Shown here in pieces: positions 1-10,971 of a DNA stretch of 64,000 nucleotides; the first letter of the stretch is position 1, and the number at the start of each line of letters is the position of its first letter. A program made the position numbers and the translations under genes. The stretch lies in contig NZ_CP060718.1 in the NCBI RefSeq assembly GCF_014396785.1, forward strand, positions 1,694,501 through 1,758,500. The letters run 5' to 3'. This DNA is from Sphingomonas lutea. GTDB taxonomy: Bacteria > Pseudomonadota > Alphaproteobacteria > Sphingomonadales > Sphingomonadaceae. Under the pieces are notes generated by a model that made no database searches, was not told the origin of the DNA, and worked only from the letters and a program-made list of their open reading frames with translations.

Positions 1-2
1 CC

Positions 3-902
3 GAAATCGCCTGGATGCGCGACGCGGCGGTCGAAGCCAGCGATCGCATTGCAGCTTCGGCCGGGCAGATTTCCGAACAGCAGGATCGGCTGGCAGCGTT
101 GCTTGCCAGTGTCGATGACGGCGTGCTTGGCGCCGAGCAGAAGCTCGCCGGACTGTCGGCGGCAATCGTCGCGGCGCAGGCGGAGGCGGCGAGCCTCAGC
201 GCGGAAACCGGGCCGGCGCTCGTCGCGGCCCTGGTCCAGGTCAAGGACGCCGCGGCGCACGCCGCCGAACGTGCGCGCGAGGCGATCCACAACGTCATCC
301 CGGAAAGCGCGGGCAAGCTGTCGAACGAGACTCGCGCGGCGCTGGAAGGCGTGATCCGGGAGAGCATCGAGGAGCGGCTGCGCGAGGTCGAGACCGTCGC
401 CGCGCGCGCGGTCGAGGCCGCGCGGACCGCGTCGGACCGGCTGACGCAGCAAATGCTGACGCTTGGCCAGAGCGCCGTCGCGCTCGAGCAGCATATGGAG
501 CAGACCAGCAGCGAGCAGCGCGAGAAGGACAGCGAGGCTTTCGCCCGGCGCGTGTCGCTGCTGATCGATTCGATGCATTCGGCGGCGATCGATGTTGGCA
601 AGATCCTGGCCGACGAGATCGACGACCGCGCCTGGGACAGCTACCTCAAGGGCAATCGCGGCGTCTTCACCGCGCGCGCTGCGCGCCTGATGGGCGGGAG
701 CGAGACCAAGGCGCTGCGCGCACATTACGAAACCGACCTGGAATTCCAGCGGTCGGTCAACCGCTACGTCCACGACTTCGAAGCAATGCTGCGCCGCGTG
801 ATGGCGGAGCGCGACGGATCGATGATTGCGGTGACGTTGATGTCGTCCGACGTCGGCAAGCTTTACGCGGCGCTGAGCCAGGCGATCGAGCGGCGGCGCT
901 AA
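3..902 (+). CDS. C-terminal part of a long coiled-coil protein (5' end outside window)
   Basis: The reading frame is open from base 3, so the gene starts upstream of the window; about 299 residues are visible. The visible part is rich in Ala, Glu, Arg and Gln in heptad-like spacing with almost no Pro, consistent with a long coiled coil. It ends in a more globular stretch containing 'RAWDSYLKGNRGVFTARA' and 'RYVHDFEAMLRRVM'. No catalytic motif, signal peptide or membrane span is visible in this part. I do not recognise a named family. It could be a structural or membrane-associated filament-like protein whose N-terminus lies upstream; the function is unknown. Confidence 0.75.
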   Translation, partial: EIAWMRDAAVEASDRIAASAGQISEQQDRLAALLASVDDGVLGAEQKLAGLSAAIVAAQAEAASLSAETGPALVAALVQVKDAAAHAAERAREAIHNVIPESAGKLSNETRAALEGVIRESIEERLREVETVAARAVEAARTASDRLTQQMLTLGQSAVALEQHMEQTSSEQREKDSEAFARRVSLLIDSMHSAAIDVGKILADEIDDRAWDSYLKGNRGVFTARAARLMGGSETKALRAHYETDLEFQRSVNRYVHDFEAMLRRVMAERDGSMIAVTLMSSDVGKLYAALSQAIERRR

Positions 903-930
903 GGTCCGTCCCCCTGCTTTGAGCTGGGAT

Positions 931-977
931 CCCCTCCACCATCCTTCGGATGGTCCCCCTCCCCGTCCCGGGGAGGA
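931..977. repeat. Short palindromic intergenic repeat, family B (single copy)
   Basis: This GC-rich element has the pattern CCCCTCCACC, a small hairpin (atCCttcGGat), GGTCCCCCTCCCC, then a second hairpin ending GGGGAGGA. The same pattern recurs at 48877-49007 and 63875-63994, where two copies face each other. It sits between the convergent coiled-coil gene and the DUF1467 gene, where a hairpin could also help end transcription. Confidence 0.75.
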
Positions 978-981
978 TTTT

Positions 982-1242
982 TCAGTTGTAGAAATCGAGG
1001 TCCTCGGCGGTGATCCAGCCGTTGACCCAGTTGACGTAGTAGAGGCCGAACAGAAGCGCGGCGAGCAGCGCCGCCTTGAGCAGGTGGCGGGGCAAATCGA
1101 AGCGATGCGGTGCGCTCTCGGCCTGGCCGGGTACTCGCTCGCCGCCGATTTCCTCGGTCGTGCGCACGCCGAAGGGCAGCAGGAAGAAGGTGCTGCCGGC
1201 GAAGAACAGCAGATAGATGGCGATCATCGACGTGATCTGCAT
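982..1242 (-). CDS. DUF1467 family small membrane protein
   Basis: This 86-residue protein has two predicted membrane helices, near residues 3-22 and 58-74. The segment 'FAGSTFFLLPFGVRT' between and after the first helix is characteristic of DUF1467, a family of unknown function found in alphaproteobacteria. I start at the ATG at 1242, because the longer frame upstream would overlap the RNase J gene with non-membrane sequence. It lies 8 bases downstream of the RNase J gene and is probably the last gene of the nuo-birA-coaX-rnj transcript. Function unknown. Confidence 0.85.
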   Translation of the reverse strand: MQITSMIAIYLLFFAGSTFFLLPFGVRTTEEIGGERVPGQAESAPHRFDLPRHLLKAALLAALLFGLYYVNWVNGWITAEDLDFYN

Positions 1243-1250
1243 GGCGACGC

Positions 1251-2891
1251 CTAATCGTTGACCGCGAGCAGAGCGACGTCGACCACCGGCTTCTTGCCGG
1301 TCCACAAGGTCGCGCAGCGGCGCACCGCCAGGCGCACCGCCTCGCGCGATTTCTCTTCATCGCCGCCCGGCTTCCAGGCGCGCGCGGCAGCGTCGGTCGC
1401 GTCGGCGAGGAAGTCGTCGCGATCCTGCTCAACGGGGACGCCGAACGGCCGTACCGCGGGACTTCCGGCCAGCGCGCCGCCCCGCCCCACCGGGACGGTG
1501 ACCGAGATCAATCCGCCGAACGCCATCTTGCGCCGTTCGTTGATCGTCTGCCCGTTGGCGGGAAGGATGACGTCGCCGTCGAGCACCAATTGCCCGACGC
1601 GCGCCTCGTCGATCTTCCTGGGTTCACCCGGCGCGAGGCGGATGATGTCGCCATTGACCTGGTAGATCGCCTTGGGAACGCCGTGCGCCAGCGCCACCCG
1701 CGCATGCTCGGCCATGTGCCGCGCCTCGCCATGCACGGGAATGACGATCTCGGGCCGCACCCAATCGTACATCGCCTCGAGCTCGGGGCGGCCGGGGTGG
1801 CCCGAAACGTGGACGTGCGCCTGCTTTTCGGTGACGATCTTCACGCCAAGGTCGGACAGCTGGTTCATGATCCGCCCGATCGCGACCTCGTTGCCGGGGA
1901 TGATCCGCGACGAGAAGATGACCGTGTCGTCCGCGCCCAGCTTCAGTTCGTGATTGCCCGACGCGACGCGGCCGAGCGCGGCGCGCGGCTCGCCCTGCCC
2001 ACCGGTGGCGATGATCAGCACTTCGCGCTTGGGTAGGCGCATGGCTTCGTCGAAGCTGATGGGCGCGGGAAAATCGCGCAAATAGCCGGTCGACTGGGCG
2101 ACGCGCAGGATGCGGTCGAGCGAACGGCCCGCGACGCATACCCGCCGCCCGGTTTCCGTGGCGACGCGGCCGATGGTCTGCAACCGCGCGGCATTGGACG
2201 CAAAGGTGGTGACGAGGACGCGGCCGCTGGCCTTCGCGACCTGGGCGTGGAGACCTTCGTGAACGCCCTCCTCCGACCCGGACGGCTTGTCCTGAAAGAC
2301 GTTGGTCGAATCGCACACCAGCGCGAGGACGCCGCGGTCGCCGATTTCGGTCAGCGCCTCGGTGCTCGGCGCTTCGCCGATCACGGGCGTGTCATCGATC
2401 TTCCAGTCGCCGGTGTGGAAGATATTACCGAACGGCGTTTCGATGAGCACGCCATTGCCTTCAGGAATCGAGTGCGACAGCGCGACGAAGCTGACCTTGA
2501 AGGGCCCGAGCTCGATCGTCCCGCCGCGCTCGACCTTGTTGAGCTTGACGAGGCCGGTCAGCCCCTCTTCCTCGAGCTTGCCGGCGATCAGACCGGCGGT
2601 GAACGGCGTCGCGTAGAGCGGCGACTTCAGCTCCTCGGCGAGATAGGGCAGCGCGCCGATATGATCCTCGTGGCCGTGGGTCAGGACAATGCCCGCGAGC
2701 CGTTCCTGCTGCTCCTCGATGAAGGACAGATCAGGCAGAATGAGGTCGATGCCGGGGAAATCGGGATCGGCGAAGGTCAGGCCGAGGTCGACCATGATCC
2801 ACTGGCCGCGACAGCCGTAGAGATTGACGTTCATGCCGATCTCGCCCGACCCGCCGAGCGCGAGGAAAATCAGTTCTTCACCGGGAATCAT
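1251..2891 (-). CDS. rnj: Ribonuclease J
   Basis: This 546-residue protein matches the RNase J family (metallo-beta-lactamase fold, beta-CASP nuclease), which carries 5'-to-3' exonuclease and endonuclease activity in mRNA decay and rRNA maturation. The zinc motif HGHEDH is at residues 72-77, with further metal ligands likely at H140 and D162. The C-terminal half carries the beta-CASP '[11 protein letters not shown]' segment and the 'PVHGEARH' motif. The ATG overlaps the coaX stop codon (ATGA), so translation is probably coupled. Length is normal for the family. Confidence 0.96.
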   Translation of the reverse strand: MIPGEELIFLALGGSGEIGMNVNLYGCRGQWIMVDLGLTFADPDFPGIDLILPDLSFIEEQQERLAGIVLTHGHEDHIGALPYLAEELKSPLYATPFTAGLIAGKLEEEGLTGLVKLNKVERGGTIELGPFKVSFVALSHSIPEGNGVLIETPFGNIFHTGDWKIDDTPVIGEAPSTEALTEIGDRGVLALVCDSTNVFQDKPSGSEEGVHEGLHAQVAKASGRVLVTTFASNAARLQTIGRVATETGRRVCVAGRSLDRILRVAQSTGYLRDFPAPISFDEAMRLPKREVLIIATGGQGEPRAALGRVASGNHELKLGADDTVIFSSRIIPGNEVAIGRIMNQLSDLGVKIVTEKQAHVHVSGHPGRPELEAMYDWVRPEIVIPVHGEARHMAEHARVALAHGVPKAIYQVNGDIIRLAPGEPRKIDEARVGQLVLDGDVILPANGQTINERRKMAFGGLISVTVPVGRGGALAGSPAVRPFGVPVEQDRDDFLADATDAAARAWKPGGDEEKSREAVRLAVRRCATLWTGKKPVVDVALLAVND

Positions 2892-3673
2892 CTTGCGCCG
2901 CGCACCCTGTCGTAGAGCAGGCTCAACCCCTGTATGGTAAGGTCGGGCTCAATCGCGTCGAACGCGTCGGTATGCTTGTCGAACAGCAAAGCGAGGCCGC
3001 CGGTGGCGATGACCTTCACCGGTCCGCCGAGTTCGGCCTTCATGCGCGCGACGAGGCCTTCGAGCATGGCGACATAGCCCCAATATATGCCGATCAGCAT
3101 CTGATCGGCGGTGGTGCGGCCGATGACGCTCATATCGTCCTTGGGCGCTTCGATCGCGATGCGCGGCAACTTGGCCGCCGCGCTGACCAGCGCGTCGAGC
3201 GACAGGTTGATGCCGGGTGCGATGATCCCGCCGCGGTACGCGCCGTCGCTTCCGACCACGTCGAACGTGGTCGCGGTGCCGAAGTCGATGACGATCAGCT
3301 CGCCGTCGTGCTTGGCGTGCGCGGCAATCGCGTTAAGCGCGCGGTCGGCGCCGACATTGTGCGGCTCATCGACGTCGAGCTTGATCGGCCAGGCCGCGTC
3401 CCCCACGCCCGCGACCAGCGCTTCGGCGCCGAAATATTTGGACGAAAGCACCTGCAGATTGTGGAGCGCACGCGGCACGACCGTGCCGATGATCACCGCG
3501 TCGACGTCGCCGCGCGAAAAGCCTTCAAGTTCGAGCAATTGGTGCAGCCACACCGAATATTCGTCGGCGGTTCGGCGCGGATCGGTGGCGATGCGCCAGC
3601 GCGCGCGGATTTCACCGCCGTCGACCAAAGCGAAGACGAGATTGGTATTGCCGGCGTCGATGGCGAGCAGCAT
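2888..3673 (-). CDS. coaX: Type III pantothenate kinase
   Basis: CoaX phosphorylates pantothenate, the first step of coenzyme A synthesis. The 261-residue protein shows the phosphate-binding 'DAGNTN' motif at residues 6-11, the 'GADRALNA' segment, '[10 protein letters not shown]' and '[11 protein letters not shown]', all family hallmarks of this ASKHA-fold enzyme. I chose the ATG at 3673 because it places DAGNTN at the usual distance from the N-terminus; the longer frame upstream reads through birA in the wrong frame. It sits 28 bases after birA and overlaps rnj by 4 bases. The next CoA genes, coaC and coaB, lie at 61973-63138. Confidence 0.95.
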   Translation of the reverse strand: MLLAIDAGNTNLVFALVDGGEIRARWRIATDPRRTADEYSVWLHQLLELEGFSRGDVDAVIIGTVVPRALHNLQVLSSKYFGAEALVAGVGDAAWPIKLDVDEPHNVGADRALNAIAAHAKHDGELIVIDFGTATTFDVVGSDGAYRGGIIAPGINLSLDALVSAAAKLPRIAIEAPKDDMSVIGRTTADQMLIGIYWGYVAMLEGLVARMKAELGGPVKVIATGGLALLFDKHTDAFDAIEPDLTIQGLSLLYDRVRGAR

Positions 3674-3701
3674 GCGGCCCCCTAGCCCTCGTTCATCCGC
3701 A

Positions 3702-4391
3702 TCACAACTCGACGTCGCCGGCGCGAACGAGCTCGAGCGAGCCATCGTCGCGGCGCAAGCGCAAGGCGCCGTCGCGTTCGAGGCCATCGAACCGTCCGGC
3801 GACGAGCGAGTCCGCGCTGGCGTGCACCTTGAGACGAGTGCCGATTGGATGGGCGCGCGCAAGCCAGGCCTGAACGAGCAAGCCTAGGTCGCTGCGCCGC
3901 CACAGGTTGATCAATCGCGCGAAGCTTGCGGCAAGCAGGGGCGCGAACGCGTCCGGCGCGATCTGCCCGTTCAGGCCTGCCGCCTGCCGGTCGTCGAGCT
4001 TGGGCGGCCCCGCAAGATTGACGCCGAACCCGGCCGCGATCCGATCGTCCTGCCGTTCGAGCAGGATTCCGGCGAGCTTGCGGCCGAGGAGCAGCACGTC
4101 ATTGGGCCATTTCAGCATCAGCGCCTGGCCGGGGACGGCGATGTCGATCGCTTCGATCAACGCCAGCCCCGCGACCAGCGATAAGGATTGTGCCGGCGGA
4201 TCTTCCGGCTTGAGGTCGACGATGGTGCTGCCGAAAAAATTGCCGTCGACCGACACCCAGGTGCGGCCCTGCCGCCCGCGACCTGCGTCCTGCTGCCGCG
4301 CGATGAGCCAATCGCCTTCCTGCCCGGTGGCATCGTTCAGCATGTCGCTGTTCGTCGATCCAGTCAGATCGACGATCCGGATGCGGCTCAG
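3702..4391 (-). CDS. birA: Biotin--[acetyl-CoA-carboxylase] ligase (start codon non-canonical)
   Basis: BirA attaches biotin to the carrier subunit of acetyl-CoA carboxylase. Visible motifs are 'TGSTNSD' near the N-terminus, 'GRGRQGRTW' (the biotinyl-AMP loop) and 'KWPNDV'. There is no N-terminal helix-turn-helix, so this is a monofunctional ligase that cannot act as a repressor. The only in-frame ATG, at 4343, would cut off the conserved TGSTN motif, and no ATG, GTG or TTG exists between it and nuoN. I place the start at CTG 4391, which overlaps the nuoN stop as CTGA and has a GGGA about 8 bases upstream. ATC at 4382 or 4376 are alternatives. With CTG the product is 229 residues. Confidence 0.85.
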   Translation of the reverse strand: MSRIRIVDLTGSTNSDMLNDATGQEGDWLIARQQDAGRGRQGRTWVSVDGNFFGSTIVDLKPEDPPAQSLSLVAGLALIEAIDIAVPGQALMLKWPNDVLLLGRKLAGILLERQDDRIAAGFGVNLAGPPKLDDRQAAGLNGQIAPDAFAPLLAASFARLINLWRRSDLGLLVQAWLARAHPIGTRLKVHASADSLVAGRFDGLERDGALRLRRDDGSLELVRAGDVEL

Positions 4392-5820
4392 AACAAGGTT
4401 CCCGCGGCGCGGTCCGACAGTTCGCCGAGCGGGCCGATGAGCAAATAGCCGAGCGGCGAGACGGCGATGGCGGCGAGCACGATCAGCGCGCCCTGCACTG
4501 GCTGGCGAACGCGCTTAAACGCGGGCGCCGGTTCGTCCATGTACATCACCTTGATGATCTTCAGGTAGTAATAAGCCCCGACCACGGTGCCGACGATGCC
4601 CGCGACGGCAAGCGCGATATAGCCCGCGTCGACCGCGGCGTTGAACACCAGCAGCTTGGGCCAGAAGCCGAACAAGGGCGGGATCCCGGCCAGGCTGAAC
4701 ATGAAGACGGCGAGTGCCAGCGCAAAGCCCGGGCGCGTTTGCGACAGGCCCGACAGGCTGGAGATCTCCTCGACCGGCTCGCCGGCCTTATCGCGCATCC
4801 ACAGTACGCATAGGAACGCGCCGAGAGTCATCACGATGTAGACCGCGAGGTAGAACAGCACCGACGACGCGCCTTGCGCCGTGCCCGCGGCGAGCCCGAC
4901 CATCGCGAAGCCGATATTGTTGATCGACGAATAGGCCAGCAGGCGCTTGATGTTGGTCTGGCCATAGGCGGCGACCGCGCCGAGGAAAATCGACGCAAGC
5001 GCCGCGAAGATCACGATCTGCCGCCAGGCATCGGTCGCGGGCCCAAAGCTTCCATGCAGACGCGCGTCGCTAGCAGGACGGCGGCGACCTTGGGCGCGGA
5101 AGCAAAGAAAGCGGTGACCGGCGTCGGCGCGCCTTCGTAGACGTCGGGCGTCCACATGTGAAACGGCACCGCGCTGGCCTTGAAGGCGAGGCCCGCGAGG
5201 ACGAACACCAGGCCGAATAACAGGCCGAGGCTCGGCGCTTCGCGGCCGAAGGCGGCGGCGAGCCCGGTAAAGTTCATCGTGCCGGTAAAGCCGTAGAGCA
5301 GGGAGATGCCGTAGAGCAGGATGCCGCTGGCGAGCGCGCCGAGCACGAAATATTTGAGGCCCGCTTCGGCCGAGCGCTCGTCGCTGCGACGGTAGGAGGC
5401 GAGGACATAGGCGGCGAGGCTCTGCAGCTCGAGCCCGACGTAGAGCGTGACCAAGCTAGTGGCCGAGACCATCACGCTCATGCCCACGACGCTGAACAGG
5501 ATCAGCACCGGATATTCGGCCGAATGCTCGGTCCCGCGCTCGAACCAGCCGTGCGCGGCGATGATCGCGACGGCGGCGGCGGGGAACATGATCGCCTTGC
5601 CGAAGCTGGCGAACAGATCGGCGGACAGCTGCCCGTAAAAAATCGGGCCGGCATGCGACGGCGCACCGATCAGCGCGACCGTGGCGACGAGCAGAAGCGC
5701 GACCGCGGCCCAGCTGACCGTCCCGGCGCTGCGGCGCCCGCCGAATGCCGCGACCATCATCAGCGCGATGCCGCCGACGGTCAGGATGATTTCGGGCAGG
5801 ATGGGCGCGAACTGGTTCAT
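4388..5820 (-). CDS. nuoN: NADH-quinone oxidoreductase subunit N, apparent frameshift
   Basis: NuoN is an antiporter-like proton-pumping membrane subunit of complex I. The first frame (5820 down to about 5044) gives the N-terminal half up to 'TRVCMEALGP' and would stop at 5011. A second frame, open from 5155 to 4388, carries the rest, starting 'ATDAWRQIVIFAAL' and including 'AYSSINNIGFAMVGL'. The break is at TTTGGGCCC (minus strand, about 5039-5047). Adding one base there gives an intact protein of 477 residues, the normal family length, with multiple membrane helices. The ATG at 5820 overlaps the nuoM stop (TGATG). I read this as a sequencing error rather than gene decay, because both halves are fully conserved. 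Confidence 0.93.
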
Positions 5821-7385
5821 CAATGCCCCTCCCCGGCTGCAGCGGGCGCGGCGCCGTGCTCCGCGCCATGCTCATCGGCGTGCGCGCCGGGATTGATCTT
5901 GAGCGCCGAATCGCCCGCCGGCGCGGCTTGCTCCAGGCGGGTCACGAGGCGACCGACATCGGCGCGGATCGGGCGCATGAAGGTTTCCGGATAGACGCCC
6001 ATCCACAACACGACGACCGCGATCGGCGCGAGCAGTCCCCATTCGCGGGCCGAAAGGTCCGGCATCTTGGCCGCTTCGGGCGTCCGCGCCGCGCCGAACG
6101 CAATGCGCCAGTAGAGCAAAAGCATATAGGCCGCGCCGAGGATGATTCCGGTGGTCGCGACGATCGCGCCCCAGGTCGACACGCGATAGGTGCCGAGCAG
6201 GCTGAGGAACTCGCCGACAAAACCGCTGGTGCCCGGCAAGCCGACGCTGGCCATGGTGAACAGCATGAACAGCAAGGCGTAGCCCGGCATGTTGTTCGAC
6301 ACGCCGCCGTACTTCTCGATCTCGCGCGTGTGCATGCGGTCATAGACCACGCCAACGCACAGGAAGAGCGCGCCCGAGACTAGGCCGTGGCTGAGCATGA
6401 CGATCATCGCGCCTTCGATGCCCTGGCGGTTCATCGCGAACAGGCCGAAGGTGACGAACGCCATGTGCGCGACCGAAGAATAAGCGATCAGCTTCTTCAT
6501 GTCGCGCTGCACGAGGGCGACGAGGCTGGTGTAGACGACCGCGATCCCGCTGAGGATGAAGACGAGAGGCAAGAACTGCGCCGACCCATCGGGGAACATC
6601 GGCAGCGAGAAACGGATGAAGCCGTAGCCGCCCATCTTCAGCAGCACGCCGGCCAGGATGACCGAGCCCGCGGTGGGCGCCTGGACGTGCGCGTCGGGCA
6701 GCCAGGTGTGGACCGGCCACATCGGCATCTTGACCGCGAAGCTGGCGAAGAAGGCGAGCCATAGCCAGGTCTGCGCTTGGGGCGTGAAATCATACGCCAT
6801 CAGATCGGGGATGAAGGTCGTGCCCGCGGTCTGCGCCATGTAGAGCATGGCGATCAGCATCAGCACCGAGCCGAACAGGGTGTAGAGGAAGAATTTGTAG
6901 CTGGCCTTGATCCGCTCCGCGCCGCCCCACACGCCGATGATCAAATACATCGGGATCAGGCCGCCTTCGAAGAAGATGTAGAACAGGAACAGGTCCTGCG
7001 CCGCGAACACGCCGAGCATCAGCGCTTCCATCAGCAGGAAATAGGCCATGTATTCGGGCACGCGCTTGTCGATCGCGCGCCAGCTCGCGCCGATGCAGAT
7101 GGGCATCAGGAACACGCTGAGCATGATCAGCACAAGCGCAATGCCGTCGATGCCAAGCGCCCAATTGATGCCGCCGCCGAGCGAGGCGAATTCCGTGAAC
7201 TGCCATTGCGGGCCTGCCGGATCGTACAGCAGCCACAGATCGATGCCGATTTCGAGGCAGGCGAGCGTGGTGATCAGCGCGATCCAGCGCGCGGCGTTGG
7301 CGCCGACGAGCAGGCACAGCACCGCGCCGACCAAGGGCACCGCGATCAGGATCGACAGCAAGGGCAGATCGCTCAGCAAGCTCAT
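5820..7385 (-). CDS. nuoM: NADH-quinone oxidoreductase subunit M
   Basis: This 521-residue multi-pass membrane protein is one of the three antiporter-like proton channels of complex I. It shows conserved segments around '[16 protein letters not shown]', '[11 protein letters not shown]' and '[13 protein letters not shown]', with the broken-helix lysines expected in this family. I chose the ATG at 7385 because it overlaps the nuoL stop (ATGA). Its C-terminus, after about residue 490, is an Ala/Glu/His-rich tail. It is coupled to nuoN by a TGATG junction. Confidence 0.96.
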   Translation of the reverse strand: MSLLSDLPLLSILIAVPLVGAVLCLLVGANAARWIALITTLACLEIGIDLWLLYDPAGPQWQFTEFASLGGGINWALGIDGIALVLIMLSVFLMPICIGASWRAIDKRVPEYMAYFLLMEALMLGVFAAQDLFLFYIFFEGGLIPMYLIIGVWGGAERIKASYKFFLYTLFGSVLMLIAMLYMAQTAGTTFIPDLMAYDFTPQAQTWLWLAFFASFAVKMPMWPVHTWLPDAHVQAPTAGSVILAGVLLKMGGYGFIRFSLPMFPDGSAQFLPLVFILSGIAVVYTSLVALVQRDMKKLIAYSSVAHMAFVTFGLFAMNRQGIEGAMIVMLSHGLVSGALFLCVGVVYDRMHTREIEKYGGVSNNMPGYALLFMLFTMASVGLPGTSGFVGEFLSLLGTYRVSTWGAIVATTGIILGAAYMLLLYWRIAFGAARTPEAAKMPDLSAREWGLLAPIAVVVLWMGVYPETFMRPIRADVGRLVTRLEQAAPAGDSALKINPGAHADEHGAEHGAAPAAAGEGH

Positions 7386-9424
7386 CGCGCCCACCAGATC
7401 GCCCAGCTTGCCGCGCCGATCAGGCCGAGCAGCATCACGAGCGCATAGGAATAAAGGTAGCCCGACTGCAGCCGCGCGGTGGCGCGATTGCCGATGCCCA
7501 CCGCGAACGCAGCGCCATGCGGGCCGAAGCGGTCGATCGTCTTTTCATCGCCGCGGTGCCAGAACAGCCGCCCGAGCCATAGCGAGGGCCGGATGAAGAT
7601 GCGCTCGTACAGTTCGTCGAAATACCATTTGTTGAGCACGAAGGCGTGGATCGCCGGGAAGGTGCGAACGAAACCGGCCGCGGCGCTCGGCCGGCGGATG
7701 TAGTTGTTCCAGGCGATCGCCAGTCCGATCATCATGACGATCGTCGCCGTCAGCTTCACCCACAACGGCACTTCGTGCATCGCATGGGCAAGGTGCGTGT
7801 CGAAGGCGATGCTGCCCTGCCAGAAGGCGACCGCTTCCTCCGCCTCGAGGAAGGCGCCGTGGAACAGCTGGCCGGCAAGCAAGGCACCGAGCGCGAGCAC
7901 GCCCAACGGCACGAGCATCGACAGCGGACTTTCGTGCGGATGATAGCCCGCGGTGCCCTCGGTCGGCGTGACCTTGGCGTGGCTGCTGTCGCCGTGCTCC
8001 TCATCCGGCGCCTCGTGATGGCCGTGAACGGCGTGCTGGATGTGCTCCGACGCGGCCCAGCGCGGCTTGCCGTAGAAGGTCAGGAAGATGAGGCGCCAGC
8101 TGTAGAAGCTGGTCAGAAGCGCGGCGAAGGCGCCAATCCAGAACGCGATCGTGCCGTGCACGGTCCCCGACGCCCAGGTCGCTTCGAGGATCGCATCCTT
8201 CGACCAGAAGCCGGCGAACCCGCCGATACCCATGATGCCGACGCCGGTGATCGCCAGCGTCCCAATCATCATCATCCAGAAGGTGATCGGGATCTCCTTC
8301 CGCAGCGCGCCGTAGTAACGCATGTCCTGTTCGTGGTGCATGGCGTGGATGACACTGCCCGCGCCGAGGAACAGCAAAGCCTTGAAGAAGGCGTGCGTGA
8401 AGAGGTGGAACATCGCCGCGCCGTACGCGCCGACGCCCGCGGCGAAGAACATGTAGCCGAGCTGCGAGCAGGTCGAATAGGCAATGACGCGCTTGATGTC
8501 GTTCTGCGCGGTGCCGACGGTGGCGGCGAAGATTGCGGTCGCGGCGCCGACATAGGTGACGACGGCAAGCGCGGTCTCGCTGGTTTCGAACATCGGCGAC
8601 AGGCGGCAGACCATGAACACACCCGCAGTGACCATCGTCGCGGCATGGATCAAAGCGCTGACCGGGGTCGGGCCTTCCATCGCATCGGGCAGCCAGGTGT
8701 GCAGGCCAAGCTGCGCCGACTTGCCCATCGCGCCGACGAACAGCAGCAGGCACAGCAAGGTCATCGTATCGACCCGCATGCCGGCGAAGCCGATGGTCGA
8801 TCCGGCCATGCCCGGCGCGGCGGCGAGGATTTCGGAGATCGAGACCGTGCCGAACACCAGGAATGTGCCGAAGATGCCGAGCGAGAAGCCAAAGTCGCCG
8901 ACGCGGTTGACGACGAACGCCTTCAGGGCCGCCGCGTTGGCCGAGGGCTTGTGATACCAGAAGCCGATGAGGAGGTAGGATGCGAGCCCCACCCCTTCCC
9001 AGCCGAAGAACATCTGGACGAGGTTGTCGGCGGTCACCAGCATCAGCATCGCGAAGGTGAACAGCGACAAATAGGCGAAGAAGCGCGGCTGGCTAGGGTC
9101 CTCGGCCATGTAGCCCCAGCTGTAGAGGTGGACGAGACTGGAGACCGTCGTCACCACCACCAGCATCACCGCGGTCAGCGTATCCACCCGCAGCGCCCAG
9201 CGCACGTCGAGCGTGTCCGACTTGATCCATTCGGCGACGGTGACCACCATCCCCTGCGTTTCGCCGCTGAGGAACTGGAGGAAGATCGGCCAGCTGAGGA
9301 AAGCAGCGACGAACAAGGCGCCGGTGGTTACCACCTTCGCGGCCGTGTTGCCGATCCACCGCCCGCCAAGGCCGGCGATGATCGCCGCCAACAACGGCAG
9401 GAAGACAATCAGCTTGATCGCCAT
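7382..9424 (-). CDS. nuoL: NADH-quinone oxidoreductase subunit L
   Basis: This 680-residue protein is the largest antiporter-like subunit at the distal end of the complex I membrane arm. Family motifs visible are '[18 protein letters not shown]', '[19 protein letters not shown]', '[10 protein letters not shown]' and the C-terminal lateral-helix region. A His-rich loop lies near residues 470-490 ('[16 protein letters not shown]'), a common variable insertion. The ATG at 9424 overlaps the nuoK stop (TGATG). Confidence 0.97.
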   Translation of the reverse strand: MAIKLIVFLPLLAAIIAGLGGRWIGNTAAKVVTTGALFVAAFLSWPIFLQFLSGETQGMVVTVAEWIKSDTLDVRWALRVDTLTAVMLVVVTTVSSLVHLYSWGYMAEDPSQPRFFAYLSLFTFAMLMLVTADNLVQMFFGWEGVGLASYLLIGFWYHKPSANAAALKAFVVNRVGDFGFSLGIFGTFLVFGTVSISEILAAAPGMAGSTIGFAGMRVDTMTLLCLLLFVGAMGKSAQLGLHTWLPDAMEGPTPVSALIHAATMVTAGVFMVCRLSPMFETSETALAVVTYVGAATAIFAATVGTAQNDIKRVIAYSTCSQLGYMFFAAGVGAYGAAMFHLFTHAFFKALLFLGAGSVIHAMHHEQDMRYYGALRKEIPITFWMMMIGTLAITGVGIMGIGGFAGFWSKDAILEATWASGTVHGTIAFWIGAFAALLTSFYSWRLIFLTFYGKPRWAASEHIQHAVHGHHEAPDEEHGDSSHAKVTPTEGTAGYHPHESPLSMLVPLGVLALGALLAGQLFHGAFLEAEEAVAFWQGSIAFDTHLAHAMHEVPLWVKLTATIVMMIGLAIAWNNYIRRPSAAAGFVRTFPAIHAFVLNKWYFDELYERIFIRPSLWLGRLFWHRGDEKTIDRFGPHGAAFAVGIGNRATARLQSGYLYSYALVMLLGLIGAASWAIWWAR

Positions 9425-9729
9425 CAGCCCTGCATCCGGTTGGCGTCGTCGACCGCGATCGAGCCGCGGCGACGGAAGAAGATGACGAGGATGGCGAGCC
9501 CGATCGCGGCTTCGGCTGCGGCGACGGTCAGCACGAACATCGCCAGCACCTGGCCGGTGAGGTCACCCAGATACGCCGAGAAGGCGACAAGGTTGATGTT
9601 CACCGCCAGCAGGATGAGCTCGATCGCCATCAGCATCAGGATGACGTTGCGGCGGTTGAGGAAGATGCCGAGCACGCCGATCGTGAACAGGATCGCGGCG
9701 ACCGTGAGATAATGCGCGAGCGAGATCAC
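9424..9729 (-). CDS. nuoK: NADH-quinone oxidoreductase subunit K
   Basis: NuoK is a 101-residue, three-helix membrane subunit of complex I, and that exact length is obtained from the GTG at 9729, which overlaps the nuoJ stop as GTGA. The segments '[23 protein letters not shown]' (described by its ends only: RRNVI to NINLV) and '[13 protein letters not shown]' carry the conserved membrane glutamates of the family. The longer upstream frame is nuoJ read out of frame and is not part of the gene. Confidence 0.95.
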   Translation of the reverse strand: MISLAHYLTVAAILFTIGVLGIFLNRRNVILMLMAIELILLAVNINLVAFSAYLGDLTGQVLAMFVLTVAAAEAAIGLAILVIFFRRRGSIAVDDANRMQG

Positions 9730-10331
9730 AGCTCGACCCCCTCGCCGACTTGCGGGTCCATCTTGCGCACCGAATCGCGCGGGCGGCGGCGGATCTGGCG
9801 GGCGATGTTGGGCGTGCGCAAATCGCCGCGCTTGCGATGCGTGAGCACGATCGCGCCGACCATCGCGACGAGCAGGATCAGCCCGGCAAGCTCGAACGCC
9901 AGGAGGTACCGGCTGTAGAGCAGTTGGCCGAGCGCGACGATGTTGGGCTGCGCGGCCTCGGGGATCGCGCGGCCGCTGAGCGCCGGCCCAGCCTTCCAGG
10001 CGCTGACCGCAATCACGATCTCCGCCAACAGAACCAGCGCGATGATCAGCCCGAACGGCAGGTTGCGGGTGAAGCCCGAGCGCAGCGACGCGAAGTCGAT
10101 GTCGAGCATCATGACCACGAACAGGAACAGCACCGCGACCGCGCCGACGTAGACGATCACCACCAGCATCGCGATGAACTCGGCACCGACGAGCAGCATC
10201 AGCCCGGCCGCGTTGAAAAAGGCAAGGATCAGCCACAGCACGCTGTGCACCGGGTTGCGCGCAAAGATGACCAGCACCGCCGAAGCGATGGTCAGCGTCG
10301 CGAACAGGTAAAAGGCGAGAATGGCGATCAA
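9726..10331 (-). CDS. nuoJ: NADH-quinone oxidoreductase subunit J
   Basis: This 201-residue membrane protein of complex I has about five helices and the conserved '[14 protein letters not shown]' and '[19 protein letters not shown]' segments; the latter contains the pi-bulge helix important for coupling. No ATG or GTG is available, so I use the TTG at 10331, which gives a normal N-terminus ([10 protein letters not shown]). The preceding gap to nuoI is filled by a palindromic repeat, and the ribosome binding site is weak. The C-terminal 40 residues are hydrophilic. Confidence 0.95.
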   Translation of the reverse strand: MIAILAFYLFATLTIASAVLVIFARNPVHSVLWLILAFFNAAGLMLLVGAEFIAMLVVIVYVGAVAVLFLFVVMMLDIDFASLRSGFTRNLPFGLIIALVLLAEIVIAVSAWKAGPALSGRAIPEAAQPNIVALGQLLYSRYLLAFELAGLILLVAMVGAIVLTHRKRGDLRTPNIARQIRRRPRDSVRKMDPQVGEGVEL

Positions 10332-10358
10332 AGTGCCGAACGAGTCCCGTAGTTCAGC

Positions 10359-10467
10359 CCGCTCATCCTGAGGAGCCGCTGAGCAAAGTCGAAGTGGCGT
10401 CTCGAAGGACGCACGGATCCTTCGAGACGGGTCCTCGGCAAGCTCGGCCCTTCCTCAGGATGAGCGG
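10359..10467. repeat. Palindromic intergenic repeat, family A2, inside the nuo operon
   Basis: The element begins CCGCTCATCCTGAGGAG and ends CTCAGGATGAGCGG, so its ends are inverted repeats. Internally it carries GTCGAAG and a GCGTCTCGAAGG / CCTTCGAGACG pair. It occupies most of the gap between nuoI and nuoJ and can fold into a long hairpin in the transcript. Relatives lie at 21770-21888 and 57302-57390. Confidence 0.85.
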
Positions 10468-10488
10468 AATTTGAAATTTCGGCGGCCA

Positions 10489-10971
10489 TTATCTGTAGGG
10501 CGCATCGGCGGCAAGGTTGGCCGCAATGGCTTGCTCCCACTTGTCGCCGTTCGCCAGCAATTTGGCCTTGTCGTAGAGCAATTCCTCGCGCGTTTCGGTC
10601 GCGAATTCGAGGTTGGGGCCTTCGACGATGGCATCCACCGGGCACGCTTCGGCGCACAGCCCGCAATAGATGCATTTGACCATGTCGATGTCGTAGCGCG
10701 TGGTGCGGCGGCTGCCGTCCTCGCGCGGTTCGGATTCGATGGTGATCGCCAGCGCCGGGCAAATCGCCTCGCACAACTTGCACGCGATGCAGCGCTCTTC
10801 GCCATTGGGGTAGCGGCGCAGCGCATGCTCGCCGCGGAAGCGCGGGCTCTGCGGCGTCTTTTCGTACGGATAGTTGATCGTCGCCTTGGGCTTGAAGAAA
10901 TATTTCAGCGTCAGCGCGTGCGCCTTCACGAATTCCCAAAGCGTGAAGCTCTTGATCCAGCCGGCGATCAT
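10489..10971 (-). CDS. nuoI: NADH-quinone oxidoreductase subunit I (2x[4Fe-4S])
   Basis: NuoI is the 8-iron ferredoxin-like subunit of complex I, carrying clusters N6a and N6b that pass electrons toward quinone. Both binding motifs are intact: '[12 protein letters not shown]' and '[12 protein letters not shown]'. The ATG at 10971 overlaps the nuoH stop (ATGA) and gives a 160-residue protein beginning '[14 protein letters not shown]', normal for alphaproteobacteria. The longer frame upstream is nuoH read out of frame. Confidence 0.97.
   Translation of the reverse strand: MIAGWIKSFTLWEFVKAHALTLKYFFKPKATINYPYEKTPQSPRFRGEHALRRYPNGEERCIACKLCEAICPALAITIESEPREDGSRRTTRYDIDMVKCIYCGLCAEACPVDAIVEGPNLEFATETREELLYDKAKLLANGDKWEQAIAANLAADAPYR

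Noticed and set aside
2972..3685. Long plus-strand frame antisense to coaX
   Set aside because: A shadow frame. High third-position GC creates long antisense frames across all genes here, and this one has no protein-family signature.
7646..9712. 688-residue plus-strand frame antisense to nuoL and nuoK
   Set aside because: Very rich in Arg, Glu, Asp and His without any fold signal; it mirrors the nuoL codons and is a GC-driven shadow.
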